Source of the DNA: Rhizobiaceae bacterium
Lineage (GTDB): Bacteria > Pseudomonadota > Alphaproteobacteria > Rhizobiales > Rhizobiaceae
NCBI GenBank assembly: GCA_029233925.1
Contig: JARGOX010000008.1
Coordinates: 131,156-195,155 of the forward strand
Direction of reading: 5' to 3'
DNA: 64,000 nt
The position numbers and the translations under genes are program-made. Below are positions 16,904-25,195 of the stretch, piece by piece. Under the pieces are notes generated by a model. That model was not told the DNA's origin, ran no database searches, and saw only the letters and a program-made list of their open reading frames with translations. Each line of letters opens with the position of its first letter. Positions within the stretch are counted from its first letter, which is position 1.

Positions 16904-17210
16904 TTTCGGGCGGGGTGGTGAGCACCCCGTCGCGGTCATGATGGCGTTTTACGGCATGCTGGGACCGGCCTTCGTGGAATTTGCCATCGCCCGCGCCAAC
17001 CGACTCAGCTTGACCGGCTGGATACGCGAGGAGGGCAATCGGGTGCTCACCCACATAGAAGGACCAGAGGCGCTGATTGGTGCCTTTGAAATGGCCTGCT
17101 GCCTCGGCCCGCTGGAAGTCGATGTCCAGGATTGGGACAGCACGGAAGTTGTTGCCGACCCAAACCTTAGCGGATTTGATATCCGGCACAGCGTTTCCGG
17201 AAAAGTGTGA
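16872..17210 (+). CDS. Small BLUF-like protein without the photoactive glutamine
   Basis: The predicted 112-residue protein contains ANRLSLTGWI followed by NRVLTHIEGPEALIGAF, which lines up with the BLUF pattern Nxx.iTG.L and FlQvLEGpe. The Gln that contacts flavin in BLUF photoreceptors is Thr here, and the usual N-terminal Tyr-containing strand is not clear. Photochemistry is therefore unlikely. The start is uncertain: GTG 16857, ATG 16872 or ATG 16938. Its last codons and stop lie in a 33-bp intergenic repeat, so the natural C-terminus may have been replaced. The family call is tentative and the function unknown. Confidence 0.45.
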   Translation: MNNRNCQDSGPFGRGGEHPVAVMMAFYGMLGPAFVEFAIARANRLSLTGWIREEGNRVLTHIEGPEALIGAFEMACCLGPLEVDVQDWDSTEVVADPNLSGFDIRHSVSGKV

Positions 17211-17279
17211 AACGGTTTTCCGATCAGATAACGCGCATGTTTGATTGTTTCCGGAAAAGTGTGAAACGGTTTTCCGATC
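17193..17279. repeat. Two direct copies of a 33-bp Rhizobiales-type intergenic repeat
   Basis: Copies at 17193-17225 and 17247-17279 are identical over 33 bases with a 54-base period. Each contains TTCCGGAAAAGTGTGAAAC followed by GGTTTTCCGATC. The outer ends (TTTCCGGAAAA and GGTTTTCCGA) give partial dyad symmetry. A diverged third copy is at 29949-29979. I recall similar motifs scattered between genes in Rhizobiales. Confidence 0.8.
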
Positions 17280-17466
17280 GGGTGCTGCGGCATCATCGCA
17301 ATCGACCATTGATGCATGCCATTGCCTTGGCAACAGGGCGTTTCACTGCAGACAATAGCGCGTCTGCCACAATTTCAAGTCTCAACAAGGCCGACAAATT
17401 TAAGCGCTCCATTTGCCACAAGCGGGCAATCGTGGCAAAGTCTGCTGGTGGGTAAGGACACGTATT

Positions 17467-18294
17467 TTGTCTGAAATCGAATTTCCTTTGTTCGGCGGCA
17501 ATGCCAATGCCGAGATCGCGCGTGTTGGCGATACGGTTCGGCGCGCCCAAACACCTGCCAGTGCGACAATCCACCATTTGCTGCAGCACTTGGAAAACAG
17601 ACAGTTTTCCGGGTGTCCGAGATTTCTCGGGACTGATGTGAAGGACCGGGAAATCCTGAGCTGGGTAGACGGAGATACAGGACTGACACCGCACATTTGG
17701 GCAGATGATGGCCCAATGGTCGCCGCTGCCCAATTACTGCGCGCCTACCATGATGCAACGGAAGATTTTCAGCCTGACGAAGGCGCAGTCTGGGCTTGCG
17801 CCTATCCCGATGCAACGCGTCATGAAGTGATTTGCCATAATGATTTTGCACCCTATAATTTCGTCTATTCAAATGGCATTCCCCATGCGGTGCTGGATTT
17901 TGATCTGGCTGGTCCCGGACCCCGCATAAGGGATGTTGCCTATGCAGCCTATTGGATGGTGCCCCTTGCTTTTCACGCATCAGATATGAAAGCCTTTGCC
18001 GAGACGGATATGCAAAATGGCAGCCGCAGGCTCATGAAATTCTGCAAAACCTACGGAATTGCAGCAGATGGTGCTTTGCTGGAGATGGTGTCGGAGGTGC
18101 TTGCACAGATGGGTGATGAGGAAATGATACAAAATACGATAGGCCCCAAGGCCGCTGCAAGATTGAAGCGTGAGGGCCATCTGGATCATTGGCAACGCGA
18201 GGCTGAAGCCTTCATGTGCCATATGCTGCGACCAAAATCGGTCTTGGGGCATCTCGAAACTGATTTTTCCGCCAAGAGCGTCAAGCCACAATGA
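17467..18294 (+). CDS. Phosphotransferase (APH) family protein
   Basis: This kinase-like protein has about 275 residues. The catalytic loop is visible as HNDFAPYNFVY and the metal-binding motif as AVLDFDLAGPGPRIRDVA, the pair that defines the aminoglycoside/choline phosphotransferase family. It lacks an obvious glycine-rich start, so the N-lobe is short. No ATG fits. TTG at 17467 with GTAAGGA upstream is my choice, TTG at 17413 the alternative. Its end overlaps the EamA transporter start (ATGA at 18291). Such proteins often phosphorylate small metabolites, and nothing here shows an antibiotic substrate. Confidence 0.8.
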   Translation: MSEIEFPLFGGNANAEIARVGDTVRRAQTPASATIHHLLQHLENRQFSGCPRFLGTDVKDREILSWVDGDTGLTPHIWADDGPMVAAAQLLRAYHDATEDFQPDEGAVWACAYPDATRHEVICHNDFAPYNFVYSNGIPHAVLDFDLAGPGPRIRDVAYAAYWMVPLAFHASDMKAFAETDMQNGSRRLMKFCKTYGIAADGALLEMVSEVLAQMGDEEMIQNTIGPKAAARLKREGHLDHWQREAEAFMCHMLRPKSVLGHLETDFSAKSVKPQ

Positions 18295-19199
18295 CTCTTG
18301 ACCGGCCGGTCCTCGGCATAGCTCTGATGCTCGGATTTTGTGCGCTTGCACCGCTGGGCGATTCCATTGCCAAACTGCTGGGCGGCACCATCCCGCTCGG
18401 ACAATTGTTGCTCATCCGCTTTGGCGCGCAATTCATTCTGCTTTTGCCCATCATCTGGCTGACCAAAGGCACCTTGCGCATGTCGGGGCGCGTGCTGAGG
18501 CTGACCATCATTCGAACAGTGCTCCATATCCTCGGTATCGGGACCATGTTCTATGCATTGCGCTTTCTGCCATTGGCAGACGCAATCGCCATTGCATTTG
18601 TCATGCCATTTATCATGCTTCTATTGGGCAAACTGGTTTTGAAGGAGCAGGTTGGCCCCCGCCGTCTGGCCGCCTGCGCGGTTGGCTTTGTCGGCACATT
18701 GCTGGTCATCCAGCCTAGTTTTGCCGCCGTTGGCGCACCGGCGCTTCTGCCGCTGATCGTCGCCCTGGTCTTTGCGCTGTTCATGCTGGTGACCCGTCAG
18801 GTGGCAAAAGACTGTGATCCAATCAGCCTGCAAGCCGTCAGTGGATTTGTGGCAACCTTGATTTTGGGTACCTATTTTCTTCTGGGTTCCGGCAGCGACC
18901 ATCCAGCATTCGAACTGATCATCCCCAACCAGCGTGACGCCATTCTGCTTGTTGCAATCGGTGTTCTTGGAACCTTCGCCCATCTTCTCATGACATGGTC
19001 GCTGCGTTTTGCGCCGTCAGCGACACTGGCGCCCATGCAATATCTGGAAATCCCTTTCGCTACATTCGTCGGCTGGCTGATCTTCAATGATCTGCCCAAT
19101 GGGCTTGCCGCAATCGGTATTCTCATTACGGTCTGTTCCGGCCTCTATATTGTCGCAAGAGAGCATGCCGCAGAACGCGTGGTCGTCTCGGAGATTTAG
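18291..19199 (+). CDS. EamA/DMT family transporter
   Basis: This 302-residue inner-membrane protein has ten hydrophobic segments in two EamA repeats. The first begins near LMLGFCALAPLGDSIAKLLGG and the second near LLPLIVALVFALFMLVTRQVA. Motifs such as ALRFLPLADAIAIAFVMPF and APMQYLEIPFATFVGWLIFND are typical of the drug/metabolite family. It is translationally coupled to the APH-like gene upstream, so the two may act on one compound. The substrate is unknown. Confidence 0.9.
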   Translation: MTLDRPVLGIALMLGFCALAPLGDSIAKLLGGTIPLGQLLLIRFGAQFILLLPIIWLTKGTLRMSGRVLRLTIIRTVLHILGIGTMFYALRFLPLADAIAIAFVMPFIMLLLGKLVLKEQVGPRRLAACAVGFVGTLLVIQPSFAAVGAPALLPLIVALVFALFMLVTRQVAKDCDPISLQAVSGFVATLILGTYFLLGSGSDHPAFELIIPNQRDAILLVAIGVLGTFAHLLMTWSLRFAPSATLAPMQYLEIPFATFVGWLIFNDLPNGLAAIGILITVCSGLYIVAREHAAERVVVSEI

Positions 19200-19254
19200 A
19201 GCATTTTGTTATCTGGTACATCCAAATGCTTATGAACCGCTCAAGCCAAGCAGA

Positions 19255-20091
19255 CTATTCCGGGTCTGGCAAGGGCGGCAGCACCCGCAGGTAGGCAATG
19301 ATTGCGGCCATGTCATCGTCCGTCATCTGCGCCAGATAACCATAGGGCATCGGCGGCAACATCATGGTCCCGTCGGGCCTTTTGCCCTGGGTGATCATCA
19401 TGGCCAATTCGCTGTCGGTGAATTCTGCCAGGCCATCTTCATGAGGGGTGATGTTCGGCGCGATCGACACGCCCCATGGCCCGTGAAATTCGAATCCGCC
19501 CTGGCCAGCTTTCTCAAGCATCGGCCCATTTGGTCCCATTGGTGTGTGACATTCCATGCAATGGGCGACAGGCCCTGCGAGATAGGCACCATATTGAGCC
19601 GTGATCCCACGCGGAATGTCAGCCACGCTGCCCACGGGTGGCCCGTAAGCAGGCGGAAGTTCGATATTATATTCAGATTCGCCCACGTCACTCTCGACAG
19701 ATGGCAGCGTGCGAAGAAAAGCCACAACGGCTTTCAAGTCGTTGTCGGAGAGGCCCCTGTACATGGCAAAAGGCATGGGAGGTCCGATTGTCGAACCATC
19801 GGGACGTTTGCCCTCACGGATTGCGACTGCAAGCTGGGCGTCACTCCATTCGGCAATGCGGCCAGCCGGTGTGATATTGGGTGCAATCGCCGTGAATGCT
19901 TCATTTTTATCCACCAGCCTTCCGGTCAACTCCTGGCCGGCAACAGGACCATCCGGGCCAAGAGGCGTATGACAATTCCCGCAGCCCATGGGCCCGCGAA
20001 CAAGGTATTCACCCCGTTCCAGCAATGTCTCCGCCAAAGCCTGTGACGTTGAAAGGACAAGTGCAAAGGCAAATAATATTTTGATCTTCAT
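19255..20091 (-). CDS. Diheme cytochrome c, two homologous halves
   Basis: This periplasmic electron carrier of about 278 residues has a Sec signal (MKIKILFAFALVLSTSQALAE) and two c-type heme sites, CGNCH and CMECH. Each is followed by TPxGPxGP, then IAPNITP, GKRPDG and PPMP blocks, so the protein is a duplicated monoheme unit. A Met of each PPMP block may be the distal ligand. I chose the ATG at 20091, which has a run of G upstream, over 20109. It stands alone, convergent with the EamA gene. Relatives often serve alcohol or sugar dehydrogenases in the periplasm, and no such partner is adjacent. Confidence 0.9.
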   Translation of the reverse strand: MKIKILFAFALVLSTSQALAETLLERGEYLVRGPMGCGNCHTPLGPDGPVAGQELTGRLVDKNEAFTAIAPNITPAGRIAEWSDAQLAVAIREGKRPDGSTIGPPMPFAMYRGLSDNDLKAVVAFLRTLPSVESDVGESEYNIELPPAYGPPVGSVADIPRGITAQYGAYLAGPVAHCMECHTPMGPNGPMLEKAGQGGFEFHGPWGVSIAPNITPHEDGLAEFTDSELAMMITQGKRPDGTMMLPPMPYGYLAQMTDDDMAAIIAYLRVLPPLPDPE

Positions 20092-20200
20092 CCGAGTATC
20101 CCCCCTCATTTTGCCGGATTAGGAGCCAGTTTTTCAAAAAAATCAAGTGATCTGTTTTTGGAATGCAGTTCAGTGATTTTGGCGGGGGGTGCCCGAAGTA

Positions 20201-20600
20201 AGGCACCGGGCGCTGCAAGCACTCCCTTGCTGACAGGCACCGTTTCCGCCGAAGGCGGCAAGCGCGCCAGTTAACGGTCAATGGCGCGTCGGGGCCAATG
20301 CCCCGCCCCGTCTGGAGCCAGCGCCGCAGGCGCGTACGGCGTGAAGACAAAACCCAAAGCCATCCGAATCCCGGATGGCAACACAGTTGTGCCTATCGGC
20401 GAGGCACCGGGTGCAGCAGGCACAGCCTCACTGACAGGCACCTATCCGCCAAAGGCGGCAAGCGCGTCAATTCCTGGTCAATGGGCCGTCGGGGCTCGTG
20501 CCCCGCCCCGTCTGGAGCCAGCGCCGAAGGCGCGTACGGCGTGAAAACACAAAGCAGCCGTCAAGACACAACCAAAGCCATCCGTATCCCGTGATTGAGC
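20201..20600. repeat. Two tandem copies of a ~200-bp GC-rich intergenic repeat
   Basis: The 544 bases between the cytochrome gene (20091) and the next gene (20654) consist mostly of two direct copies, roughly 20201-20400 and 20402-20600. Matching landmarks are 200-201 bases apart: AGGCACCGGG at 20201 and 20402, and the long block from CCCCGCCCCGTCTGGAGCC through GCGCGTACGGCGTGAA in each copy. Copy 2 has an insertion of about 18 bases before AAAGCCATCCG. Small hairpins (CCGCCGAAGGCGG, CGCCGCAGGCG) recur. No CRISPR-like spacing and no convincing gene is present. Confidence 0.8.
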
Positions 20601-20653
20601 CCTTGATATTTTTTCTCCTTGCCTTCAGTCTTGCCCCAAATGAGGAATGTTTC

Positions 20654-21145
20654 ATGCGACAGGAAAATAAAGCCCGCGCCATTTGTCCGTTCCTGGCAGC
20701 GTTTTTTGCCCTTTGCATGGTGTTGCCAACGGCCAATCATGCCATGGGGCAGCAAAAATCACGCATCCCACCCATGACGACCTACCAGGCGATGCTCGAC
20801 GGCAATCTGGAGGGTGGCTGGGTGAGTTTTCGCAATTTCGATGGTCGCCAGCTGGTTTACTTCTCGGCTTTGCAAACCCTGCATTGCCGGTTGAAGGAAA
20901 TCCGCTACTCGGTCAATTCGACCGAACTCGACCGGCAATTTCCACTGGTTGTCTGCAATCCACAAAATCCCTTTGCGCTGCCACCGGATTCGGGTGTGAA
21001 CGACATCCTCGTTCCCCTGGATGCGGGGGCTGCCAGCACCGTTGCAGTGCAAGTGGTTTGGGAGGACGGCAGCAAAAGCCGGATGGCGGTCTACGAGCCC
21101 TGCGAGGATGTGGGTGACCAGACCTGTGCATGGCTTTTGGAATAG
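20654..21145 (+). CDS. Hypothetical secreted protein
   Basis: This 163-residue product is not recognised. It begins with a Sec-type signal (MRQENKARAICPFLAAFFALCM, cleavage near NHAMG) preceded by GAGGA at the right distance from the ATG at 20654; the longer upstream reading runs through the repeat and is not credible. The mature part has QLVYFSALQTLHCRLKEIRY and three further Cys (VVCNP, EPCED, QTCAW), which could form disulfides. It probably resides in the periplasm. The gene stands between the repeats and the methyltransferase gene, with no functional context. Confidence 0.75.
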   Translation: MRQENKARAICPFLAAFFALCMVLPTANHAMGQQKSRIPPMTTYQAMLDGNLEGGWVSFRNFDGRQLVYFSALQTLHCRLKEIRYSVNSTELDRQFPLVVCNPQNPFALPPDSGVNDILVPLDAGAASTVAVQVVWEDGSKSRMAVYEPCEDVGDQTCAWLLE

Positions 21146-21254
21146 GTTGGGTATTTGGTTGCGTTCCGCGTGAATCTTTGACACCTGTGCGAACGCTTGC
21201 TGTCATGCGCACAATACACCACGCAAGATTGCTCAACGTGTCAAAGGATGACGG

Positions 21255-21866
21255 ATGTCGAGAAACCTGCTGAAATATGTCACAAAGCTTGCCGTGCCCG
21301 GAGAGGCGCCTTCGGTTCTGCAGGCCATAGACGATTATGCAGAGACCATGGGTGGGTTGATTCATCTCGGGCAGGAAAAGGGCGCTCTTTTCGACGAAGT
21401 GCTGCGAAACAGTGCGGCAAAGCGCATTTTGGAACTTGGAACGAATTTTGGCTATTCGGCCATTCGCATGGCGCACAACCTCGACCCATCGGCGAAAATT
21501 GTGACTCTGGAAATTGATCCGGATACCGCAGCCATTGCGCGCCGGATCATCGCGTTCGCCGGCCTGGAGCAAAAAATTCGGGTAATATGCGGCAAGGCCA
21601 GGCAGATCATTGAACGGGAATTCAGCGAGCCTTTTGATCTGATATTCATAGATCACTACGCTGAAAATTATCTGGGTGATCTGCTGCTGCTGGAAAAACA
21701 GGGGCTCATTCGCACCGGCACGATTGTGGTCAGCGACAATGCCGTGATGTTTGCATCTCAGCTTGGCCCCTATCTGCATCATCTGCGCGACAGCGGCCTG
21801 TATGAAAGCACCCTGCATCAGCCTCCGCGGCATTCTGATGGTTTCGAAGTTTCAAGACGGCTCTAA
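21255..21866 (+). CDS. SAM-dependent O-methyltransferase (class I, family 3)
   Basis: This 203-residue methyltransferase contains motif I ILELGTNFGYSAIRMA (about residues 58-73), the acidic motif II VTLEIDPDTAAIAR and FDLIFIDHYAENY, where the family's catalytic DH/DK region lies. GTIVVSDNAVM follows. Relatives methylate catechols or other hydroxyls with Mg2+ help. It is somewhat short for the family. It is convergent with the Lrp gene and has no obvious partners. The substrate is unknown. Confidence 0.88.
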   Translation: MSRNLLKYVTKLAVPGEAPSVLQAIDDYAETMGGLIHLGQEKGALFDEVLRNSAAKRILELGTNFGYSAIRMAHNLDPSAKIVTLEIDPDTAAIARRIIAFAGLEQKIRVICGKARQIIEREFSEPFDLIFIDHYAENYLGDLLLLEKQGLIRTGTIVVSDNAVMFASQLGPYLHHLRDSGLYESTLHQPPRHSDGFEVSRRL

Positions 21867-21909
21867 ATGACATTTGGACCGCAGTGCCGCACAAGACTGT
21901 GTATTCCGG

Positions 21910-22362
21910 TCATCCACGTTCGTCTTTGGGCGATTCCAGAACCACGTAGGATGTGATCGAACTGACTTGCGGCAGCGTGCCCAGCACATCGGTATGAAAG
22001 GTCTTGTAGGCAGCAATATCAGCGACTTCGACACGCAGCATATATTCGATTGCGCCGGTGATATTGTGACACTCACGCACTTCCCGGGCGCTGGCGATGG
22101 ATCGCTCAAAAGCCTCCTGAGAGGCTTTGGAATGATCGGAAAGGCCCACGCCGATATAGGCGGTCAAACCTCTGCCCAGGGCTGCCTGATCAAGCACGGC
22201 GCGATACCCCTTGATCACGCCGCTGCGTTCAAGCTCCTGTACCCGGCGCAGGCAGGCAGAAGGGGACAGTCCCACCTTGTCAGCCAGCTCCAGATTGGTG
22301 ATACGGCCGTTATTGGCAAGGATGCGCAATATCTCGTCGGTTCTGGTGTCATCATTGGTCAT
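21910..22362 (-). CDS. Lrp/AsnC family transcriptional regulator, paired with LysE-type exporter
   Basis: This 150-residue regulator has an N-terminal helix-turn-helix (NLELADKVGLSPSACLRRVQ, residues about 22-41) and a C-terminal RAM ligand domain (AYIGVGLSDHS, then GAIEYMLRVEVADIAAY). I start at the ATG at 22362 (MTNDDTRTDE), because the upstream extension covers the exporter gene's antisense. It diverges from a LysE/RhtB exporter with 72 bases between them, the classic arrangement in which an Lrp-type regulator senses an amino acid and switches on its export. Confidence 0.92.
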   Translation of the reverse strand: MTNDDTRTDEILRILANNGRITNLELADKVGLSPSACLRRVQELERSGVIKGYRAVLDQAALGRGLTAYIGVGLSDHSKASQEAFERSIASAREVRECHNITGAIEYMLRVEVADIAAYKTFHTDVLGTLPQVSSITSYVVLESPKDERG

Positions 22363-22434
22363 ATATTGCAATATTTCGGGATAATTGATGTAGATAGCAA
22401 CCTTTAATCTCTCATCTGCACATATTCTTGTCGC

Positions 22435-23025
22435 ATGACCCAAGAAATATTCACTGCACTGGCAGCCTTTGCCTTCGTCACATCGATTACTCCGGGACCC
22501 AACAATCTGATGCTCATGGCATCGGGGGCCAATTTTGGATTCCGCCGAACCTTGCCCCACATGCTGGGCGTGGGTTTCGGATTTATCTTGATGATCATCC
22601 TCGTGGGGATGGGCCTGGTGCAGATATTTGAAACCTATCCGCTCAGCCATACGGTTCTCAAGACGCTAAGCGTTGGTTATCTTGCCTATCTGGCCTGGAA
22701 AATTGCGACCGCGGCCCCCTTAAAGGGCGCCGAGGAGAAAGGCAAGCCAATCACATTCATTCAGGCCGCGCTGTTTCAATGGGTAAATCCGAAAGCCTGG
22801 GCAATGGCGCTGACGTCCGTCACCGTCTATGCCCCTGGGCAAAGCCTGAATGCCATTGGTCTCGTGGCCATGGTCTTCGGTGCCATCAACCTGCCCGCCG
22901 TGGGCTCATGGACTGTATTGGGTCAGCAGATGCAAAAAATACTCACCAGCCAAAGGCGCTTGAGGTTTTTCAACATCACCATGGCGATCCTGCTGATGGC
23001 CTCGCTTTATCCGGTTTTCATGTGA
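22435..23025 (+). CDS. LysE/RhtB family amino-acid exporter
   Basis: This 196-residue membrane protein has six hydrophobic segments and the clear family motif SITPGPNNLMLMASGANFG near residues 18-36. NPKAWAMALTSVTVY is the second conserved block. It is transcribed divergently from an Lrp/AsnC regulator and probably under its control. It is distinct from the LysE-type protein at 6040, whose motif reads GSPGPATL. The amino acid exported is unknown. Confidence 0.92.
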   Translation: MTQEIFTALAAFAFVTSITPGPNNLMLMASGANFGFRRTLPHMLGVGFGFILMIILVGMGLVQIFETYPLSHTVLKTLSVGYLAYLAWKIATAAPLKGAEEKGKPITFIQAALFQWVNPKAWAMALTSVTVYAPGQSLNAIGLVAMVFGAINLPAVGSWTVLGQQMQKILTSQRRLRFFNITMAILLMASLYPVFM

Positions 23026-23073
23026 AGCCAGGTCTACCGGCAATGGAAAGCATGACGTCAGCCTTGGTGCAGT

Positions 23074-24246
23074 TCATGGTATTTGCCACGTGGCGGGCAG
23101 GTTCAACAGGCCGCGGAACGCCCAGCCGCCGAGCCTGACATCCTGCGCGTGGTCCAGAGCCAGATTGTTCAACCGGTCAAAAAGCAAAGGCAGAGCGACC
23201 TCTGCTATCAGAGTGCGCGAAGCGGCAGCACCGGCGCAGAAATGCGGGCCGGCCCCAAACGGCATGCTCTTTTGATTGTTGCGTGTGATGTCAAAACGAC
23301 CGGCCTGGTCAAAATGTGCCTCATCGCGGTTGGCCGATCCGAACATGAAGAAAACCCGTTCATCCGGTTCGAAGGCGACGCCGCCAAAACTGTGGGGTTG
23401 CGCGACACGCCGCGGCGACATGCCGATGGGCGATATCCAGCGACAATATTCTTCAAAGACCTGCTGCCAACTGACCGTCCCATCCCGCACCAGCGCCCAT
23501 TGGTCCGGGTGTGTCAGCAGGGCCCAGATACATCCGGCAATGGCATCGCGCGGCTCGTTCTGACCGCCGGAAATGGTGAGCTTGATATTGGCGCGAATAT
23601 TGTCGATCGGCATGCCCGCCTCCAGCATGACCGACAGCAGACTGTGGTTCGGATGTTTGCGCACCATGGGTAACATGTCATCAATGGCGGCATCGATTCC
23701 GGCTGTGGCGACGTGACAGCGTCTTTCTATCTCCGGGTCACCATGATAATTGGCGATGCCGTCAATCATGCCCTGGCTCCAGGCATCCATGTCCTCAAAA
23801 CGCATATTGGTCAGGCCGGTCAATGACTTCAAGGATTCAGCCGATAGCGGCAGGGCGTAGGCTTTGATGAGTTCGGCCGATTTCGCCGGTTCGAGGGCAT
23901 CGAGTATGCGGTTGGCATGGGCCACGAATTGCGCTTTCCAGACCTCGCGCACGACGCGGCCCGAAACTGCCGGATAATATTGCCTGCGTTCGGCCATATG
24001 GGCTTCGCCGTCCTTGCGCATCATGTTGTGTCCCATCAGGACATTCATCAGGCCACCCGGCTGGTTTGAGGCAAAAACCTCGATGTTTTTCTCGCAGGTG
24101 AAGATGTCGTCGCGCTTGGTCAGCAAGGTCGCACCCAGTTGCGGCACATAGGCAATGGGCGCCTGCGCCCGCATGCGCTCGAGGTCCGGGTAGGGATCAT
24201 CCCAGAACGATTTGGGATCTATTTCATAGGTTGGAGCATTTGACAT
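23074..24246 (-). CDS. Cytochrome P450 with an unusual I-helix
   Basis: This soluble bacterial P450 of 390 residues has the heme loop FGAGPHFCAG with C337 as axial thiolate and the K-helix pair E266-x-x-R269. The I-helix motif, normally A/G-G-x-D/E-T, reads GGQNEP at 227-232, so the acid-alcohol pair is replaced by Glu-Pro after Asn. This affects proton delivery and may change the reaction type. The start at 24246 follows GGAGG. No ferredoxin or reductase gene is adjacent, so electrons must come from elsewhere. The phosphoribosyltransferase gene upstream on the same strand may be co-transcribed. The substrate is unknown. Confidence 0.92.
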   Translation of the reverse strand: MSNAPTYEIDPKSFWDDPYPDLERMRAQAPIAYVPQLGATLLTKRDDIFTCEKNIEVFASNQPGGLMNVLMGHNMMRKDGEAHMAERRQYYPAVSGRVVREVWKAQFVAHANRILDALEPAKSAELIKAYALPLSAESLKSLTGLTNMRFEDMDAWSQGMIDGIANYHGDPEIERRCHVATAGIDAAIDDMLPMVRKHPNHSLLSVMLEAGMPIDNIRANIKLTISGGQNEPRDAIAGCIWALLTHPDQWALVRDGTVSWQQVFEEYCRWISPIGMSPRRVAQPHSFGGVAFEPDERVFFMFGSANRDEAHFDQAGRFDITRNNQKSMPFGAGPHFCAGAAASRTLIAEVALPLLFDRLNNLALDHAQDVRLGGWAFRGLLNLPATWQIP

Positions 24247-24280
24247 TATCGGCCTCCAAAATGTGTTTCGTCGCTACAAC

Positions 24281-24318
24281 TGTCATGCCGGACCTGTCAT
24301 ACCGGACCTGTCATGCGG
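24281..24318. repeat. 14-bp tandem repeat at the 3' end of the phosphoribosyltransferase gene
   Basis: TGTCATGCCGGACC and TGTCATACCGGACC lie in tandem, followed by a partial third unit TGTCATGCGG. The array includes the stop codon of the gene on the minus strand. It could expand or contract without harming the core protein. Confidence 0.7.
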
Positions 24319-25017
24319 TCGCCATCCGCCATCATCGCCGCGTGTCAGGCGGGGTGTTGAAAAGACGCCCAGAACCCGGTCCACAAGATTTGGATCATGC
24401 GATGAGATCGCCGCGCGCCAGCGTTGCGTTTGCAGCATGGCGCAGCCGATCAGGGCCGGTTCAATGCCGCATTTTTCCAGCAATTGGCAGGCTGCCAATA
24501 TGGAAGTGCCCGTGCTCAGCACGTCGTCGATGAGGAAAACCGAACGGTCCTGCAACAAAGGCAGCATGCGCGGGTCCATATAGAGCCGCTTTTCCTGGCC
24601 GGGGCTGGTGATGGAACGCAGTGGAACGGACAGGTCTTCATCGTACCAGAATTTCCGTGACGTGCTGAGTGCCACATAACGTTTGTGGCCCAGCATGCGT
24701 GCTGCCTCCTGCGCCAGCGGCAGGCCCAACGTCGGCAACCCGACAATGATGTCGGGCGCCAGTGCCCGTGCCATGTCCGCAAGTTCGCGGGCCAACGTAT
24801 CGAGAACCTCCAGGCTGGCCTGATTGAGGATCAGCGAGGCCAGGGCCTCCCTGCCGCCGTCGCGTTCACGAATGGGCAAGGCAAACTGCCGGCCATCGGC
24901 AAGTTTTGCCGGAAAGAATGTGTGGTGCCCGCCTGCGGGTGTTTCCTCATAGGTGCCTGCCGCGACAATTTCCTGCCAGAAGGCATGGGGTGAAGATTCA
25001 AACAGGGCTGCAGTCAT
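24283..25017 (-). CDS. Phosphoribosyltransferase family protein
   Basis: The 244-residue protein carries the PRPP-binding loop VFLIDDVLSTGTS and an upstream DIIVGLPTLGLPLA block, as in type I phosphoribosyltransferases that convert bases to nucleotides. It is longer than typical adenine or xanthine enzymes owing to an N-terminal part (HHTFFPAKLADGRQFALPI). A 14-bp tandem repeat (24281-24318) covers its stop and gives a repetitive end, MTGPA. It lies 36 bases before the P450 gene on the same strand. A purine base is a plausible substrate, but a regulatory or other role is possible. Confidence 0.8.
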   Translation of the reverse strand: MTAALFESSPHAFWQEIVAAGTYEETPAGGHHTFFPAKLADGRQFALPIRERDGGREALASLILNQASLEVLDTLARELADMARALAPDIIVGLPTLGLPLAQEAARMLGHKRYVALSTSRKFWYDEDLSVPLRSITSPGQEKRLYMDPRMLPLLQDRSVFLIDDVLSTGTSILAACQLLEKCGIEPALIGCAMLQTQRWRAAISSHDPNLVDRVLGVFSTPRLTRGDDGGWRPHDRSGMTGPA

Positions 25018-25195
25018 GGGTTTTTGATCTCAGGTTTCAAAGCCGCCCTGATGACAGGCGGGATGATATGCAAACGGATTTCCAACAAACAAATGGAGCC
25101 CTTTGCCGATTGCGTGTAGAACCGGAATCCCACGGCCCGCTTGTGATTTGCAAGGATAGGCCGGTATCTTGTCCAGGGTAAAGGTTCCATTTTCA

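Noticed and set aside
17467-18294. Aminoglycoside resistance gene
   Set aside because: Only the general phosphotransferase motifs are present; coupling to an EamA transporter suggests a metabolite kinase, and no resistance-type signature is visible.
20201-20600. Possible CRISPR array
   Set aside because: There are only two copies of a ~200-bp unit, with no short repeats separated by unique spacers and no cas genes.
24281-24318. Tandem repeat as a mobile-element end
   Set aside because: It has only two and a half 14-bp units inside a gene terminus, with no inverted ends or transposase.
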